Source: DATLFP01 sp035540955 (GTDB taxonomy: Bacteria > Actinomycetota > Acidimicrobiia > Acidimicrobiales > CADCSY01). From it: 64,000 bases of DNA. The notes beneath the pieces were generated by a model, which saw nothing but the letters and a program-made list of their open reading frames with translations, was not told the DNA's origin and ran no database searches. Made by a program: the position numbers and the translations under genes. Shown in pieces: positions 7,681-18,372 of this stretch (position 1 is its first letter; the number at the start of each line of letters is the position of its first letter). The stretch covers positions 1-64,000 of the forward strand of contig DATLFP010000058.1 in the NCBI GenBank assembly GCA_035540955.1. Direction: 5' to 3'.

Positions 7681-8292
7681 TCAGATGCGCCAGATCTTCC
7701 GGACCAGCCTGCCCAGCCCGACGCCGATCAACGCCCCGGCGGCCACATCCGACCCGTGGTGGATGCGCACGTGGACCCGGCTCGAGGCCACGATGGCCGC
7801 CAGGCCGTACCAGGCGAGGCGCCGGGATCGGGGCCGACCGGCGGCGAGCAGGGTGGCGGCCATGAACCCCGAGGTGGCGTGGCCGCTCGGGAACGAGCTC
7901 GACCGGGGCGTGCGCAGCCTCCGGGTGGCGTGGGCCACCCGGGGGGGCCGGGTGCGCCGGAACAGGGACTTCACGCCGAGGTTGATCACCGCCGACTCGA
8001 CCCCGAGGGACACCGCCAGCCGCACCGCCTCCCGCTCCCCACCCCCGAGGGCCCGGGTGACGGCGGCGATGTGCCACAGCAGGGAGAAGTCGCCCACCGC
8101 CGAGGCGCCGTAGAGCACGCGGTCGGCCACCGGATGGCCCCGGATGCGGTCGAACGCCCGATCGACCTCGTCGTCGAAGGCCTTGACCGCCGCGCCGAGC
8201 CGGCCCGGGAGGACCTCGGCCGCGGGACCGGGCTCGGGGCGGTACGCGCCGGGCGGCTCAGCGTCGAACACCTCGGTGATGACGTCGGCCAC
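7681..8292 (-). CDS. PAP2-family phosphatase
   Basis: A 203-residue membrane protein with all three phosphatase motifs of the PAP2/haloperoxidase fold: K-SLFRRTRP, PSGHATSGF, and SRVHVRIHHGSD with the catalytic histidine and aspartate. Several hydrophobic segments fit a multi-pass enzyme that dephosphorylates a lipid phosphate such as phosphatidate or undecaprenyl pyrophosphate. The GTG at 8292 (ADVITEV...) is the only suitable start near the end of the upstream nuclease gene, 10 bases away. With WS/DGAT two genes downstream, production of diacylglycerol for triacylglycerol synthesis is a plausible role (inference). Confidence 0.85.
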   Translation of the reverse strand: MADVITEVFDAEPPGAYRPEPGPAAEVLPGRLGAAVKAFDDEVDRAFDRIRGHPVADRVLYGASAVGDFSLLWHIAAVTRALGGGEREAVRLAVSLGVESAVINLGVKSLFRRTRPPRVAHATRRLRTPRSSSFPSGHATSGFMAATLLAAGRPRSRRLAWYGLAAIVASSRVHVRIHHGSDVAAGALIGVGLGRLVRKIWRI

Positions 8293-8302
8293 GCCAGGGA
8301 CG

Positions 8303-9082
8303 TTACGAGGCCAGCGCGCTCCCGCCGAACGCGGGGCAGTGATCCCGGAACGCGCACCAGGTGCAGAGCGTCCCCGGCTTGGGCCGGAAGTCGTCTCGTT
8401 CGCAGGCCCGCTCGATCGCCGACCAGATGGCGCCCACCTTCCGCTCGAGGCCACGCGTCGACTGCTCGCTCGGGGTGGCGATGATGGCCACCGGCTCCCC
8501 GAGGTAGAGCAGCTGGATGCGGGCCGGGCGCCGGCCGAACAGCTTCTCGCACAGGTAGGCGTAGAAGTGGACACCCGTGAGCCGGCCCTGCTCGAACCGC
8601 TCGCCGGGGACCTTGCCCGTCTTGTAGTCGGTGACGACCAGCTCACCGTCCTCGTCGAGCTCGAGGCGGTCGATGATGCCCCGCAGGTGGACGCTGTCGT
8701 TGAGGGGGGTCGACAGGAAGAGCTCGAGGCCGATCGGCCGGATCGTCGTCGGGTCCTCGAGCTGGAAGTACCGGCGCACGAGCTCCTCGGCCGAGGCCCG
8801 GAACGCCGCCTCGTCGTCGAGGACGAGGCCGGCGTACTCCTCGCCGAGCATGACGTCGTCCCACGACCGCGCCAGATCGTCGAGGGCGTGGTCGAGCGTG
8901 CGCTCCGCCGGTTCGCGCCCGTAGAGCAGCTCGAGGGCGCGGTGCACGAGGGTGCCCTTGGCGGCCGGCGACGACGGCGGCTCGGGGAGCCGGTCGATCA
9001 CCGCGTACTTGAAGGCGAGGGCGCAGTCGCGGAACGCGACGACCTTCGACGGTGACAGCGACGCCGGCAGCTCCAAGCCCAC
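8303..9082 (-). CDS. RecB-family PD-(D/E)XK nuclease with iron-sulfur cysteines
   Basis: A 259-residue single-domain nuclease of the PDDEXK_1/Cas4/RecB type. GTLVHRALE holds the motif-I histidine (H47), GIIDRLELD the first acidic residue (D138), and VTDYKTGK the second acid and lysine (D152, K154). Four cysteines (C20, C240, C243, C249) have the spacing of the 4Fe-4S clasp in AddB and Cas4 nucleases. It probably cleaves or resects single-stranded DNA in repair. No cas genes or helicase subunit adjoin it; the UvrD2-like helicase is 47 kb away. The start is GTG. Confidence 0.88.
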   Translation of the reverse strand: MGLELPASLSPSKVVAFRDCALAFKYAVIDRLPEPPSSPAAKGTLVHRALELLYGREPAERTLDHALDDLARSWDDVMLGEEYAGLVLDDEAAFRASAEELVRRYFQLEDPTTIRPIGLELFLSTPLNDSVHLRGIIDRLELDEDGELVVTDYKTGKVPGERFEQGRLTGVHFYAYLCEKLFGRRPARIQLLYLGEPVAIIATPSEQSTRGLERKVGAIWSAIERACERDDFRPKPGTLCTWCAFRDHCPAFGGSALAS

Positions 9083-9120
9083 GGCACGACCGTAACGAGG
9101 GCCTGTGACAGTCTGGGTGG

Positions 9121-9504
9121 ATGGGTGACGACGAGGCCGTCCTCGCCGCCAACCGGACCTTCTACGGGGCCTTCGAGGCGAGGGACATGGACGCCATGTC
9201 CGATCTGTGGGAGCACTCGGACCGCGCCGCCTGCGTGCACCCCGGCTGGGGGAGCCTGGCGGGCTGGGGCGCCATCTCGGCGTCGTGGTTCGCCCTGTTC
9301 CAGAACGGCGAGAACCTGCAGTTCATCATCACCAACGAGCGGGTGGCGGTGGAGGGCGACGTCGCCTGGGTCTCCTGCGACGAGAACATCCTCGCCGACG
9401 AGGTGGGGGGCACCGTGGCGGCCATGAACGTCTTCGTGCGCCACCCGGACCGCTGGCGGCTGGTCGTGCACCACGGCTCCTCGGTGGCCGAGCGCCGCCG
9501 CTGA
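9121..9504 (+). CDS. SnoaL/NTF2-like protein (DUF4440 type)
   Basis: This 127-residue protein has an NTF2-like cone fold by motif: helix 'EAVLAANRTFYGAFEARDMDAM', 'LWEHSDRAACVHPGW', and strands 'WVSCDENIL' and 'WRLVVHHGS' at the end. Such domains act as small isomerases/hydrolases or as ligand-binding modules; the substrate is unknown. It diverges from the nuclease gene with 38 bases between start codons. The ATG at 9121 begins at the family's normal first helix. Confidence 0.75.
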   Translation: MGDDEAVLAANRTFYGAFEARDMDAMSDLWEHSDRAACVHPGWGSLAGWGAISASWFALFQNGENLQFIITNERVAVEGDVAWVSCDENILADEVGGTVAAMNVFVRHPDRWRLVVHHGSSVAERRR

Positions 9505-9540
9505 GGGAGCCGGGAAGGGTCGCCGGGCCGTCCCGGCGAA

Positions 9541-9565
9541 GTTGACCTCCGAGAAAGGGGTCAAC
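9541..9565 (+). promoter_or_regulatory. Inverted repeat enclosing the ribosome site of the ABC binding-protein gene
   Basis: GTTGACC (9541-9547) and GGTCAAC (9559-9565) are perfect complements; the second arm overlaps the end of the AAAGGGG ribosome site and stops 2 bases before the ATG at 9568. This could be an operator or an RNA hairpin masking the ribosome site. A related TTGACCTC palindrome precedes cysD. Confidence 0.4.
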
Positions 9566-9567
9566 AC

Positions 9568-11104
9568 ATGCAGAACGCGCTCGAGCAGGTGCGAAGCCTG
9601 CGGGGCAAGACCGGCGCGGCCGCCGCCGTGGGCCTCGGCGCGGCCGCCGTGTGGCTCGTGCTGCTGGCCGTGGTCGGCGCCATCGCCGTGTCCGGAGACC
9701 GCACCGACGCCGGGACCGGTGTGTCGGCCGTGGGCGGGCTGCCGGGCCAGCAGTCGACCTCGCCGTCGGGTCCGGGCGCCCCCGGCGACGGGGCGACCAC
9801 GGTGCCCGTCGGGGAGGTGCCGGCGGACGCGTCGGTGCCCCAGCCCGGCGAGCCGTCGCTCACGACCGAGCCGGGCGCGCCTGCCCCCACCGGCGGAGGC
9901 GGCGGCAGCGGTGCCGCCGGCGGGCCGGCGCCGGCCGCGGCGCCGGGCGCCCCGGGCGACTCGACGGGCGTGACCGACAGCGAGATCCGGGTCGGGATCC
10001 ACGCCCCGCTCACCTTCAGCGGCGTTCCCCTGAACCTCGCCGAGGACCCGATCAAGGGCGTCTACACCTACACCGACTACATCAACAACCACGGCGGCAT
10101 CAACGGTCGCAAGATCGTCCTCGACATCCAGGACGACCGCTACGACAACGAGGGCGCCCGCAACTCGGCCCAGACCCTCATCAACGACCACCAGAACTTC
10201 CTCGTGTCGGGCACCCTCGGCATCGACCAGGTCGGCATCGTCGCCGCCGAGGCTGCCAAGCGGGGCGTGCCCTACACGGCGGCCGGTGGCGTCGAGTCGG
10301 CGGCGATCCCCGGCATGTACCAGCTGAGCGCCAGCTACACGACGCACGCCCTGAAGCTCGCGCAGTTCATGGCCAAGGACGACGCGCTGAAGGATCTGAA
10401 GAAGATCGGGATCCTCGCCGTCGACTCGCAGTTCGTGAAGCCGCTGATCGACGAGTTCAAGGCGGAGGCGGAGAAGCTCGGCTTCGAGATCGTCGCCGTC
10501 GTCTACAACCAGAAGCCGGCTCAGAACCCCGACTACAACGGGTACGTCCTGCGCTTCCGGCAGGCCGGCACGCAGGTGCTCGTCCCCTTCACCGACCCGC
10601 TCACGACGCAGCAGATCGTGCAGCGCTGTGCCGCCGGTGCCGCCTGCGGGTGGACCTACACCTTCTCCAACTTCGCGCACGACAGCGACACCGCGCTCAC
10701 GCTCTTCACGCCGACGTGGGCCACCCAGCGCGTCAGGGGCCTCTCCGCAGGCTGCTACTACATGGCGCCCGAGGTCGAGGGTGACAACTGCGCGCAGATG
10801 CGCGTCGCCCGTGAGCAGTGGATCGAGGCCCACGGCGAGGATGACTGGGTCGAGAACGGCTCCGGTGGCGCCACGGGATACCAGATCGTCTCCTTCCTCA
10901 AGGGCGCGCTCCAGCAGGCCGGGCGCGACCTCACCCGGGAGCGCTTCCGCGGCGCGCTCGCCGCGTACAACGGCTACGCCGACCTGATCACGGGTCCGAT
11001 CACGTTCGCCGGGCGGAGCAACACGATGCACGGCGCCGAGCGGATGACCGTGCTCGAAGCGCAGTCGAACAACAAGTACAAGATGATCACGCCCGGGTTC
11101 GTCG

Positions 11105-11115
<11 letters not shown>
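9568..11115 (+). CDS. ABC transporter substrate-binding protein, membrane-anchored (LivK-like)
   Basis: A 515-residue protein of the branched-chain-amino-acid/amide-binding family (Peripla_BP_6). A hydrophobic segment at about 19-42 without a lipobox cysteine suggests an uncleaved membrane anchor. A Pro/Gly/Ser/Thr-rich spacer (about 50-130) leads to the binding domain, which starts at 'SEIRVGIHAPLTFSG' and contains 'IDQVGIVAAEAAKRGVPY'. It would deliver a solute to the permease and ATPases just downstream. Its last 11 bases overlap the start of the ATPase gene, so binding protein, ATPase and permease form one coupled operon. The solute is unknown. Confidence 0.85.
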
Positions 11116-12651
<1,536 letters not shown>

Positions 12652-12655
<4 letters not shown>

Positions 12656-14631
12656 TCGAAGACCTCTTCTCCTACATCGTCATCGGTCTCAGCCGCGGCC
12701 TCGTCTACGGCATCCTCGCCCTCGGCCTCGTGCTCGTCTACAAGGGCACCAAGATCCTCAATCTGGCGCAGCCGTTCTTCGGCCTCCTCGGCGCCTTCCT
12801 CTGCTGGTGGCTCACCGCCCGGGCCGGGTTCCTGCCCTTCGACGCAATGACCCGGCCCCGCATGGTCCTGGCCGCCGTGATCAGCGTCGCTCTCGTCGCC
12901 CTCAACGGGATCGGCCTCGAGCGGTCGCTGTTCCACCGCCTGCGCCACGCGCCGCGGTTGGTCACCCTGGTGGCCACGCTGGCGATCGGGCAGGGGACCG
13001 TCGGTCTGGTCACCATCCTCTTCGCCCGCAACCAGGAGCAGGCGGAGACCCTGCGGATCATCCCCAGCGGCATCCGCCACGTCGTCGAGCTGGGCGACGT
13101 GAACCTCACCGGCGGCGACCTGCAGGTCATCCTGGTCGTGCCGCTCGTCGCCCTCGCCCTCGCCCTGTACTTCAAGCGCTCCCGGTTCGGTGTGGCGATC
13201 CGCGCCGCGGCCGAGAACGGCGACGCGGCGCGGCTGCTCGGCGTGTCGGTCGACCGCGTCGCCATGTTCGTGTGGGCGGCCGGCTCCGCGCTCGCGGCCA
13301 TCGCCGGCATCCTGCTGGCCACCAAGGACGGCTCGCTGCAGCCCAGCACGCTGTCGGAGGGCTTCCTCGTCAAGGCCCTGGCCGCCGCCCTCATCGGTGG
13401 TCTCACGAGCCTGCCGGGCGCCATCGTCGGCGGGCTGGCGGTGGGCATCGGCGAGGCGGTGATCTCGGGCTGGTTCAGCGACACGATCGGCGCCAGCGAG
13501 ATCGTCTTCTTCATCGCCGTCGTGCTCATCCTCGCGTTCCGGCCCCAGGGGTTCTTCGGCATCCGCGACGAGGCCGAGGACACCGCGGCGTTCGTCCCCG
13601 CCATCCGCGACCTGCCGCGCCGACTCCAGGAGACCGCCTACCCGCTGCTCTTCGGCTGGGCGGGCAAGGCCACCTTCGTGTTCTTCGCCCTGGCGGTGAG
13701 CTGGGTCACCGGCTCGGCCACCAACGACGTCCTGTCGCAGGTGATGATCCTCGCGATGGTGGGGGTGAGCCTCACGGTGGTGATGGGCTTCACCGGCCAG
13801 ATCTCGCTCGGCCACTGGGCCCTGGCCGGCGTCGGCGCGTTCGCGGCGGCCAACCTCTTCGGCCGGGCCGGCGTGCCGTTCCTCGTGACGCTGCCGCTCG
13901 TCTTCCTCATCGGCGCCGCCGTCAGCCTCGTCATCGGCCTGCCGGCGCTCCGCATCAAGGGGCTCTACCTGGCGGTGGTGACCGTCACCTTCAGCTACGC
14001 CGCCGAGCTGTTCCTCTTCAAGAGCGACGTGTTCGGGGGCGGCACGAGCGGCCGGTCGATGCCCGCCCCCCGGCTCGGCCCGCTCGATCTCGACAACCCG
14101 TCGAACCGGCCCATGTTCGTGTTCACGCTCATCCTGCTGCTGCTCAGCATGGCGCTGGCCCGCAACGTGCTGAAGAGCCGGGTCGGCCGGTCGTTCGTGG
14201 CGCTGCGGGAGAACGAGAAGGCGGCCGCCACCTTCGGCGTGCGCCTGGCGCCGACGCGGCTGATCGCGTTCGCGCTGTCGGGTGGCATCGCCGCTGTCGC
14301 CGGCCTCGCGTTCGCCGTCCGGGTCGGCACCGTCAACAACACCGACTTCCACACCCAGACGTCGCTGTTGCTCGTGCTGATGGTCATCATCGGGGGCCTG
14401 CCGACCCTCTCGGGGCCGCTGCTCGGCTCCTTCGTGGTGTTCGGGTTGCCGTTCCTCCTCAAGTTCGACAACGGCTGGATCATCCCGATCGGGACCGGGA
14501 TCCTGACCATCGTCGTGCTCATCAGGCTGCCCGGCGGCCTCGCCGGCGTGTTCCTCCGTGGCCGCCAGTCGGCCATCGAGACGCTGGTGGACCTGGAGGA
14601 GCAACCGGCGCCGGTACCGTCCGGCGCGTGA
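12652..14631 (+). CDS. Fused double ABC permease (LivH-LivM type)
   Basis: A 659-residue polytopic membrane protein joining two normally separate permeases. The first half has the LivH landmark 'LGLVLVYKGTKILNLAQPFFGLLGAF'-type segment near residue 25-48 (quoted only in part by motif: LVLVYKG, NLAQ); the second half has the LivM landmark GFTGQISLGHWAL and later 'ENEKAAATFGV', the cytoplasmic loop that contacts the ATPase. A joining region of about 40 residues lies near residues 300-345. Together with the fused ATPase it makes a transporter from three polypeptides rather than five. The GTG start and GTGA stop overlap the neighbours on both sides. Confidence 0.92.
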
Positions 14632-15269
14632 TCCGCGTCGACGGCGTCGCCCGCTCCTTCGGCGGGCACCCGGCCGTCGACGACGTCTCCTTCGCGGTGG
14701 GCGACGGTGAGGTGGTCGGCCTCCTCGGACCCAACGGCGCCGGCAAGACGACCACCATCCGCATCGTGCTCGGCCTGCTGCCCCCGGAGCGCGGTGCCGT
14801 GGAGGTCACCCGCCCGCTCGGCTACCTGCCCGAGCACCTCCAGCCCCACGACGGGATGACCGTCCGCGGGTACCTGCGCTTCATGTGCCGGCTCCGGCGC
14901 ATTCCCGCAGGAGGCATCGACGGAGCGCTGCGCGACGCGGGGATCGAGGACCTCGCCCGCCGCCCGATCGGCCGCCTGAGCAAGGGCCAGCGCCAGCGGG
15001 TCGGACTGGCGCAGGCCGTCGTCGGCGACCCCCGCTCGCTGGTGCTCGACGAGCCCACGGCATCCCTCGACCCCAAGCAGGTCGTGGAGGTCCGGCGGCT
15101 CGTCCGCCAGCGGGCCGCGGCCGGCGCTGCGGTCCTCGTGTCCACCCACCTGCTCGCCGAGGCCGCGGCGATGTGCGACCGCGTGGTCGTCCTCAGCGCC
15201 GGGCGGGTGGTGGCCGTCGAGGCGCCCGGCCCCGACCTCGAACAGCGCTTCCTCCACCTGACGGGATGA
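14628..15269 (+). CDS. ABC transporter ATP-binding protein (ABC-2 exporter type)
   Basis: A 213-residue ATPase with Walker A GPNGAGKT (34-41), signature LSKGQ (117-121), Walker B LVLDEP (138-143) and the switch histidine in VLVSTHLL. LSKGQ and the short Q-loop region resemble ABC-2/GldA- or NosF-like exporters rather than the preceding amino-acid importer. Although its GTG overlaps the permease stop, its partner is more likely the permease/GldG-like fusion 19 bases downstream. It therefore opens a second functional unit within one transcript. Confidence 0.9.
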   Translation: MIRVDGVARSFGGHPAVDDVSFAVGDGEVVGLLGPNGAGKTTTIRIVLGLLPPERGAVEVTRPLGYLPEHLQPHDGMTVRGYLRFMCRLRRIPAGGIDGALRDAGIEDLARRPIGRLSKGQRQRVGLAQAVVGDPRSLVLDEPTASLDPKQVVEVRRLVRQRAAAGAAVLVSTHLLAEAAAMCDRVVVLSAGRVVAVEAPGPDLEQRFLHLTG

Positions 15270-15288
15270 CGGTGGGAAGCGTGCTCGC

Positions 15289-17238
15289 GTGACGCTCGCG
15301 GTGCTCCGCAAGGAGCTGGCCGTGCTGTGGACCTCGCCGGTCCCGTGGGTGGCGGGCGCCGCGCTGCAGGCGGTGCTCGCCGTGCTGTTCGTGGACCAGC
15401 TGCAGGGTCGGACCCAGGCGGTGGTGCAGCCGCTGTTCCCGATCGCCGGCCTCCTGCTCGTGGTGACGGTGCCGGTGCTCGCCATGCGGGCCTTCACCGA
15501 GGAGCGGCGGACCGGCAACCTCGACGTGCTCCTCGCCGCCCCGGTGCCGGTGCTCCCGCTGGCGGTCGGCAAGTGGCTCGCGGCGTGGCTCACCGCGCTG
15601 GCCATCCTGGCGCCCGCGATCCTCCTGGCCGGGTTGACCGCGCTGTGGGGCGACCCCGACGTCGGGCCGATCGTCAGCGGCTTCCTCGGCCTCGCCCTCC
15701 TTGCCGGGGCGGTCCTCGCCATCGGTGTGCTCGCCTCGGCGGCGACCGCGTCGCAGGCGCTCGCCGCGCTGGTCACGATCCTCGCCTGCCTCGTGCTCTG
15801 GTTCGTGGGCTCGACGACCGGCGACTCGACGCTCTCGCGCTCGCTCGGATCGGTGTCGCTGTCCGAGCGGCTCCGCACGTTCGCGCAGGGCGGCGTCGAC
15901 AGCGGCGACGTGGCGTTCTTCGCGGCCGTGTCGATCGTCGGCGTCGGTGCCGCCGCCCTCCGGTACCAGCGCCGGGCCGCCACGGTGCTCCTGCTCGCCG
16001 CCGGGCTCGTGGTCGCCCTGGCGGCGAGCACCAACCGGCTCGTCGATCTCACCGAGCAGGAGACGCTCACGTTGACGACGATCACCCGCGACGTGGTCGC
16101 CGCCGTCGACGACGCCGTCACGATCACCGCCTTCGTCGGTCGCAACGACCCGGGCCGGGTCGAGGCGGTGACGCTGCTCGACCGGTACGTCCGCCTGAAC
16201 CACCGAGTCGGCGTGGAGGTGATCGACCCCGCCGACCGCCCCGGCGACCTGCGACGGTTCGGGATCGATCCGGTGCTCGGCGGCGTCGTCGTCCGCCAGG
16301 GCGAGGCCGTCGAGCGGGCGGCGGGGCCGACCGAGCAGGACATCACCTCGGCGCTGGCGCGGCTGCTCCGGGGCGACGACTCCGTCGTGTGCCTGACCAC
16401 CGGTCACGGCGAGGTCGACCTGGACCTGCCCACCTTCGATGTCCGGCGGATCGACCTGCTGGCCACGGCGACGATCCCCGAGGGTTGCGACGTGGTGGCG
16501 GTCGCCACGCCGCAGACCGATCTCGGGGCCGCCGAGGCCGCCCTCGCCGAATGGGTCGCGGCCGACGGGAAGCTCCTCGCCCTGCTGGACCCGGTGAGCG
16601 ACGTGGACCTCGCCGCGGTGCTGTCGCCCTACGGGCTCGGGGTGAAGCGGGGCGTGGTGTTCGAGGGCGACCCCGACTCGATCGTCGGCGGCGACGAGGC
16701 GTCGCCCATCATCCGGCGCTACTCGGCGGCCCACCCCGTGGTGCGCAACCTCCCGCCCACGTACTTCCCCGGCGTGCAGGAGGTCACCGTGGACGACGGC
16801 GTGCGGGTGCCGGGGCTCACCGTCGCCCGCCTCGCCGACACCTCGGAGGTGTCGTACCTGGAGACGGCACCGCTCGAGCCTCGGTTCGACCCGGGGGTCG
16901 ACAGCGGTGGACCGATCACGATCGCGGCGGCGGCCGACCGATCGCGGGTGGAGCGTGACGATGCGGTGGCCCGGACCCGGGTGGTCGTCGTCGGCGACGT
17001 CGACTTCGCCACCACGTTCGTGGGGAGCGCCGCCAACGAGCGGTTCCTGCTGCAGGCCCTGGGCTGGCTCGCCCTCGACGACGACCTCATCCCGCTGTCG
17101 TCGAACCTGCCCCTCGACCGGCCGCTGGACCTGACCGACGCCCGCGTCGGCTACGCCCGCGTGCTCGGTGTGGTCGTCGTCCCCGGCCTGTTCCTCGTCG
17201 GCGGCGCCATCGTGTGGGCGGTGCGACGCTCCCGCTGA
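15289..17238 (+). CDS. ABC-2 permease fused to GldG-like extracellular domain
   Basis: A 649-residue protein. Residues 1 to about 250 are an ABC-2 permease (KELAVLWTSPVPW at the start, then EERRTGNLDVLLAAPVP and several membrane spans), as in GldF. After a span at about 240 the chain continues as a GldG-like non-membrane domain (ITAFVGRNDPGRVEAVTLLD, then TTGHGEVDL and ADGKLLALLDPVSDVD), closing with a membrane helix near 625-645. In Bacteroidetes GldA/F/G support gliding; here the role is unknown, perhaps export or envelope remodelling. It pairs with the ATPase just upstream. Confidence 0.85.
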   Translation: MTLAVLRKELAVLWTSPVPWVAGAALQAVLAVLFVDQLQGRTQAVVQPLFPIAGLLLVVTVPVLAMRAFTEERRTGNLDVLLAAPVPVLPLAVGKWLAAWLTALAILAPAILLAGLTALWGDPDVGPIVSGFLGLALLAGAVLAIGVLASAATASQALAALVTILACLVLWFVGSTTGDSTLSRSLGSVSLSERLRTFAQGGVDSGDVAFFAAVSIVGVGAAALRYQRRAATVLLLAAGLVVALAASTNRLVDLTEQETLTLTTITRDVVAAVDDAVTITAFVGRNDPGRVEAVTLLDRYVRLNHRVGVEVIDPADRPGDLRRFGIDPVLGGVVVRQGEAVERAAGPTEQDITSALARLLRGDDSVVCLTTGHGEVDLDLPTFDVRRIDLLATATIPEGCDVVAVATPQTDLGAAEAALAEWVAADGKLLALLDPVSDVDLAAVLSPYGLGVKRGVVFEGDPDSIVGGDEASPIIRRYSAAHPVVRNLPPTYFPGVQEVTVDDGVRVPGLTVARLADTSEVSYLETAPLEPRFDPGVDSGGPITIAAAADRSRVERDDAVARTRVVVVGDVDFATTFVGSAANERFLLQALGWLALDDDLIPLSSNLPLDRPLDLTDARVGYARVLGVVVVPGLFLVGGAIVWAVRRSR

Positions 17239-17246
17239 CGCACGGC

Positions 17247-17284
17247 GGGCCGAAGGCCCCCCACGCGCAGAGCGAAGACCATCA
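17247..17284 (-). repeat. Stop-anchored repeat family C, short copy
   Basis: On the minus strand the acyl-CoA dehydrogenase stop TGA is followed at once by ATGGTCTTCGCTCTGCGCG, nearly the same as the sequence after the stop codons at 31848 and 41288. A small hairpin (GGGCC-gaa-GGCCC, 17247-17259) follows. The element separates two convergent genes, and an ATG overlaps the TGA by one base. Only the first 20 or so bases match the longer copies. Confidence 0.55.
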
Positions 17285-18346
17285 GATCCGGGGTTCCTTG
17301 GGGAGCCCGAGCAGCATCTCGCCGATGATGTTGCGCTGCACCTGGCTGCTGCCCCCGGCGATGCGACCGCCGGGGGCGCCGAGCACGCCGAGGGCGGCGT
17401 CGCCGTCGAGCATGGCGTGGGCGCCGGCCTCGTCGGCCCGGGCCACGGCGATGTCGAAGAACAGCTCGGTGATGCCGAGCTTCAGCAGCGACGCCGCGGT
17501 GGTGGCCTGCGGACCCTGCCGCTGGCCGAGGGCCTGCAGGGCCCGTCCCCGCGCGTAGAGCGACACATCCGTGAGGTCGGCCACCCGCCGCCCGAGGGAG
17601 ATGACCGACGCGCCGATGTGGCCCCGCTCGTTGGTGAGGGTGCCCATGGCCACGCCCCACCCGCCGTGCAGCGGACCGAGGAGGGCGTCGGCGGGGATGC
17701 GGGCGTCGGTGAAGAACACCTCGTCGAACTCGCTGCCGCCGGTCATCTGCCGGATCGGCCGCAGCTCGATGCCGGGGATCTGCATGTCGACGAGGAAGAA
17801 CGAGATGCCCTTGTGCTTGGGCGCGTCGGCATCCGTGCGCGCCAGGCAGATGCCGTAGTCGGCGACGCGGCCGTTCGAGCACCACACCTTCTGGCCGTTG
17901 AGCACCCACTCGTCGCGGTCGCGCTCGGCCCTCGTCGCCAGCGACGCGAGGTCGCTGCCGGCGCCGGGCTCGCTGAACAGCTGGCACCACACCCGCTCGC
18001 CTCGCAGGGTGCGGTGGAGGTGGTCGGCCTTCTGCTCGTCGGTGCCGTGCGCCATCACCGTCTCGCCCATGAGCACGATCGAGACCATGTTGAGGAACGG
18101 CGGCACGTCGGCCAGCGCCGCCTCCTCCAGCCACACCCCGGTGTGCGCGGCGCTGAGCCCCTTGCCGCCGTGCTCGGGGGGCCAGTGGAACCCCGTCATG
18201 CCCGCGTCGTAGAGCCGGCGCTGCCACGCCATGCCCTCCTCGACGAGCTCGGGCGGGACGATGGCGCCGTAGTTGCGGGGGGCGTGCTGCGTGTTGGCCC
18301 GCAGCCAGGCGCTGACGTCGGCCCGGAAGGTCTCGAGGTCGCTCAC
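17282..18346 (-). CDS. Acyl-CoA dehydrogenase
   Basis: A 354-residue flavoprotein that would introduce a double bond into an acyl-CoA. Landmarks are WCQLFSEPGAGSDLAS (FAD/substrate loop), WVLNGQKVWCSN, and GGSSQVQRNIIGE near the C-terminus. The residue corresponding to the catalytic glutamate of medium-chain enzymes (the E of YEGT) is glycine here, so the base may lie elsewhere or in a partner subunit. It is the last gene of the run SDR, mini-clamp, dehydrogenase (22-38 base gaps). A CGGTCGTTCAG motif lies just upstream. GTG start. Confidence 0.9.
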   Translation of the reverse strand: MSDLETFRADVSAWLRANTQHAPRNYGAIVPPELVEEGMAWQRRLYDAGMTGFHWPPEHGGKGLSAAHTGVWLEEAALADVPPFLNMVSIVLMGETVMAHGTDEQKADHLHRTLRGERVWCQLFSEPGAGSDLASLATRAERDRDEWVLNGQKVWCSNGRVADYGICLARTDADAPKHKGISFFLVDMQIPGIELRPIRQMTGGSEFDEVFFTDARIPADALLGPLHGGWGVAMGTLTNERGHIGASVISLGRRVADLTDVSLYARGRALQALGQRQGPQATTAASLLKLGITELFFDIAVARADEAGAHAMLDGDAALGVLGAPGGRIAGGSSQVQRNIIGEMLLGLPKEPRI

Positions 18347-18354
18347 GACGGGCG

Positions 18355-18372
18355 AACCTAGCGGTCGTTCAG
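18355..18372. promoter_or_regulatory. Shared motif CGGTCGTTCAG upstream of an acyl-CoA dehydrogenase
   Basis: AACCTAGCGGTCGTTCAG lies 9 bases before the acyl-CoA dehydrogenase start and reaches into the end of the mini-clamp gene. A close match (AACTAGACGGTCGTTCAG) occurs at 23277-23294, between the divergent acyl-CoA synthetase and dehydrogenase genes. The GAACGACCG core resembles TetR-family operators of lipid catabolism. Operator function is inferred from repetition and position only. Confidence 0.35.

Noticed and set aside
8303..9082. Cas4 nuclease
   Set aside because: The fold and cysteines are compatible with Cas4, but there are no other cas genes or repeats; the RecB-family label is safer.
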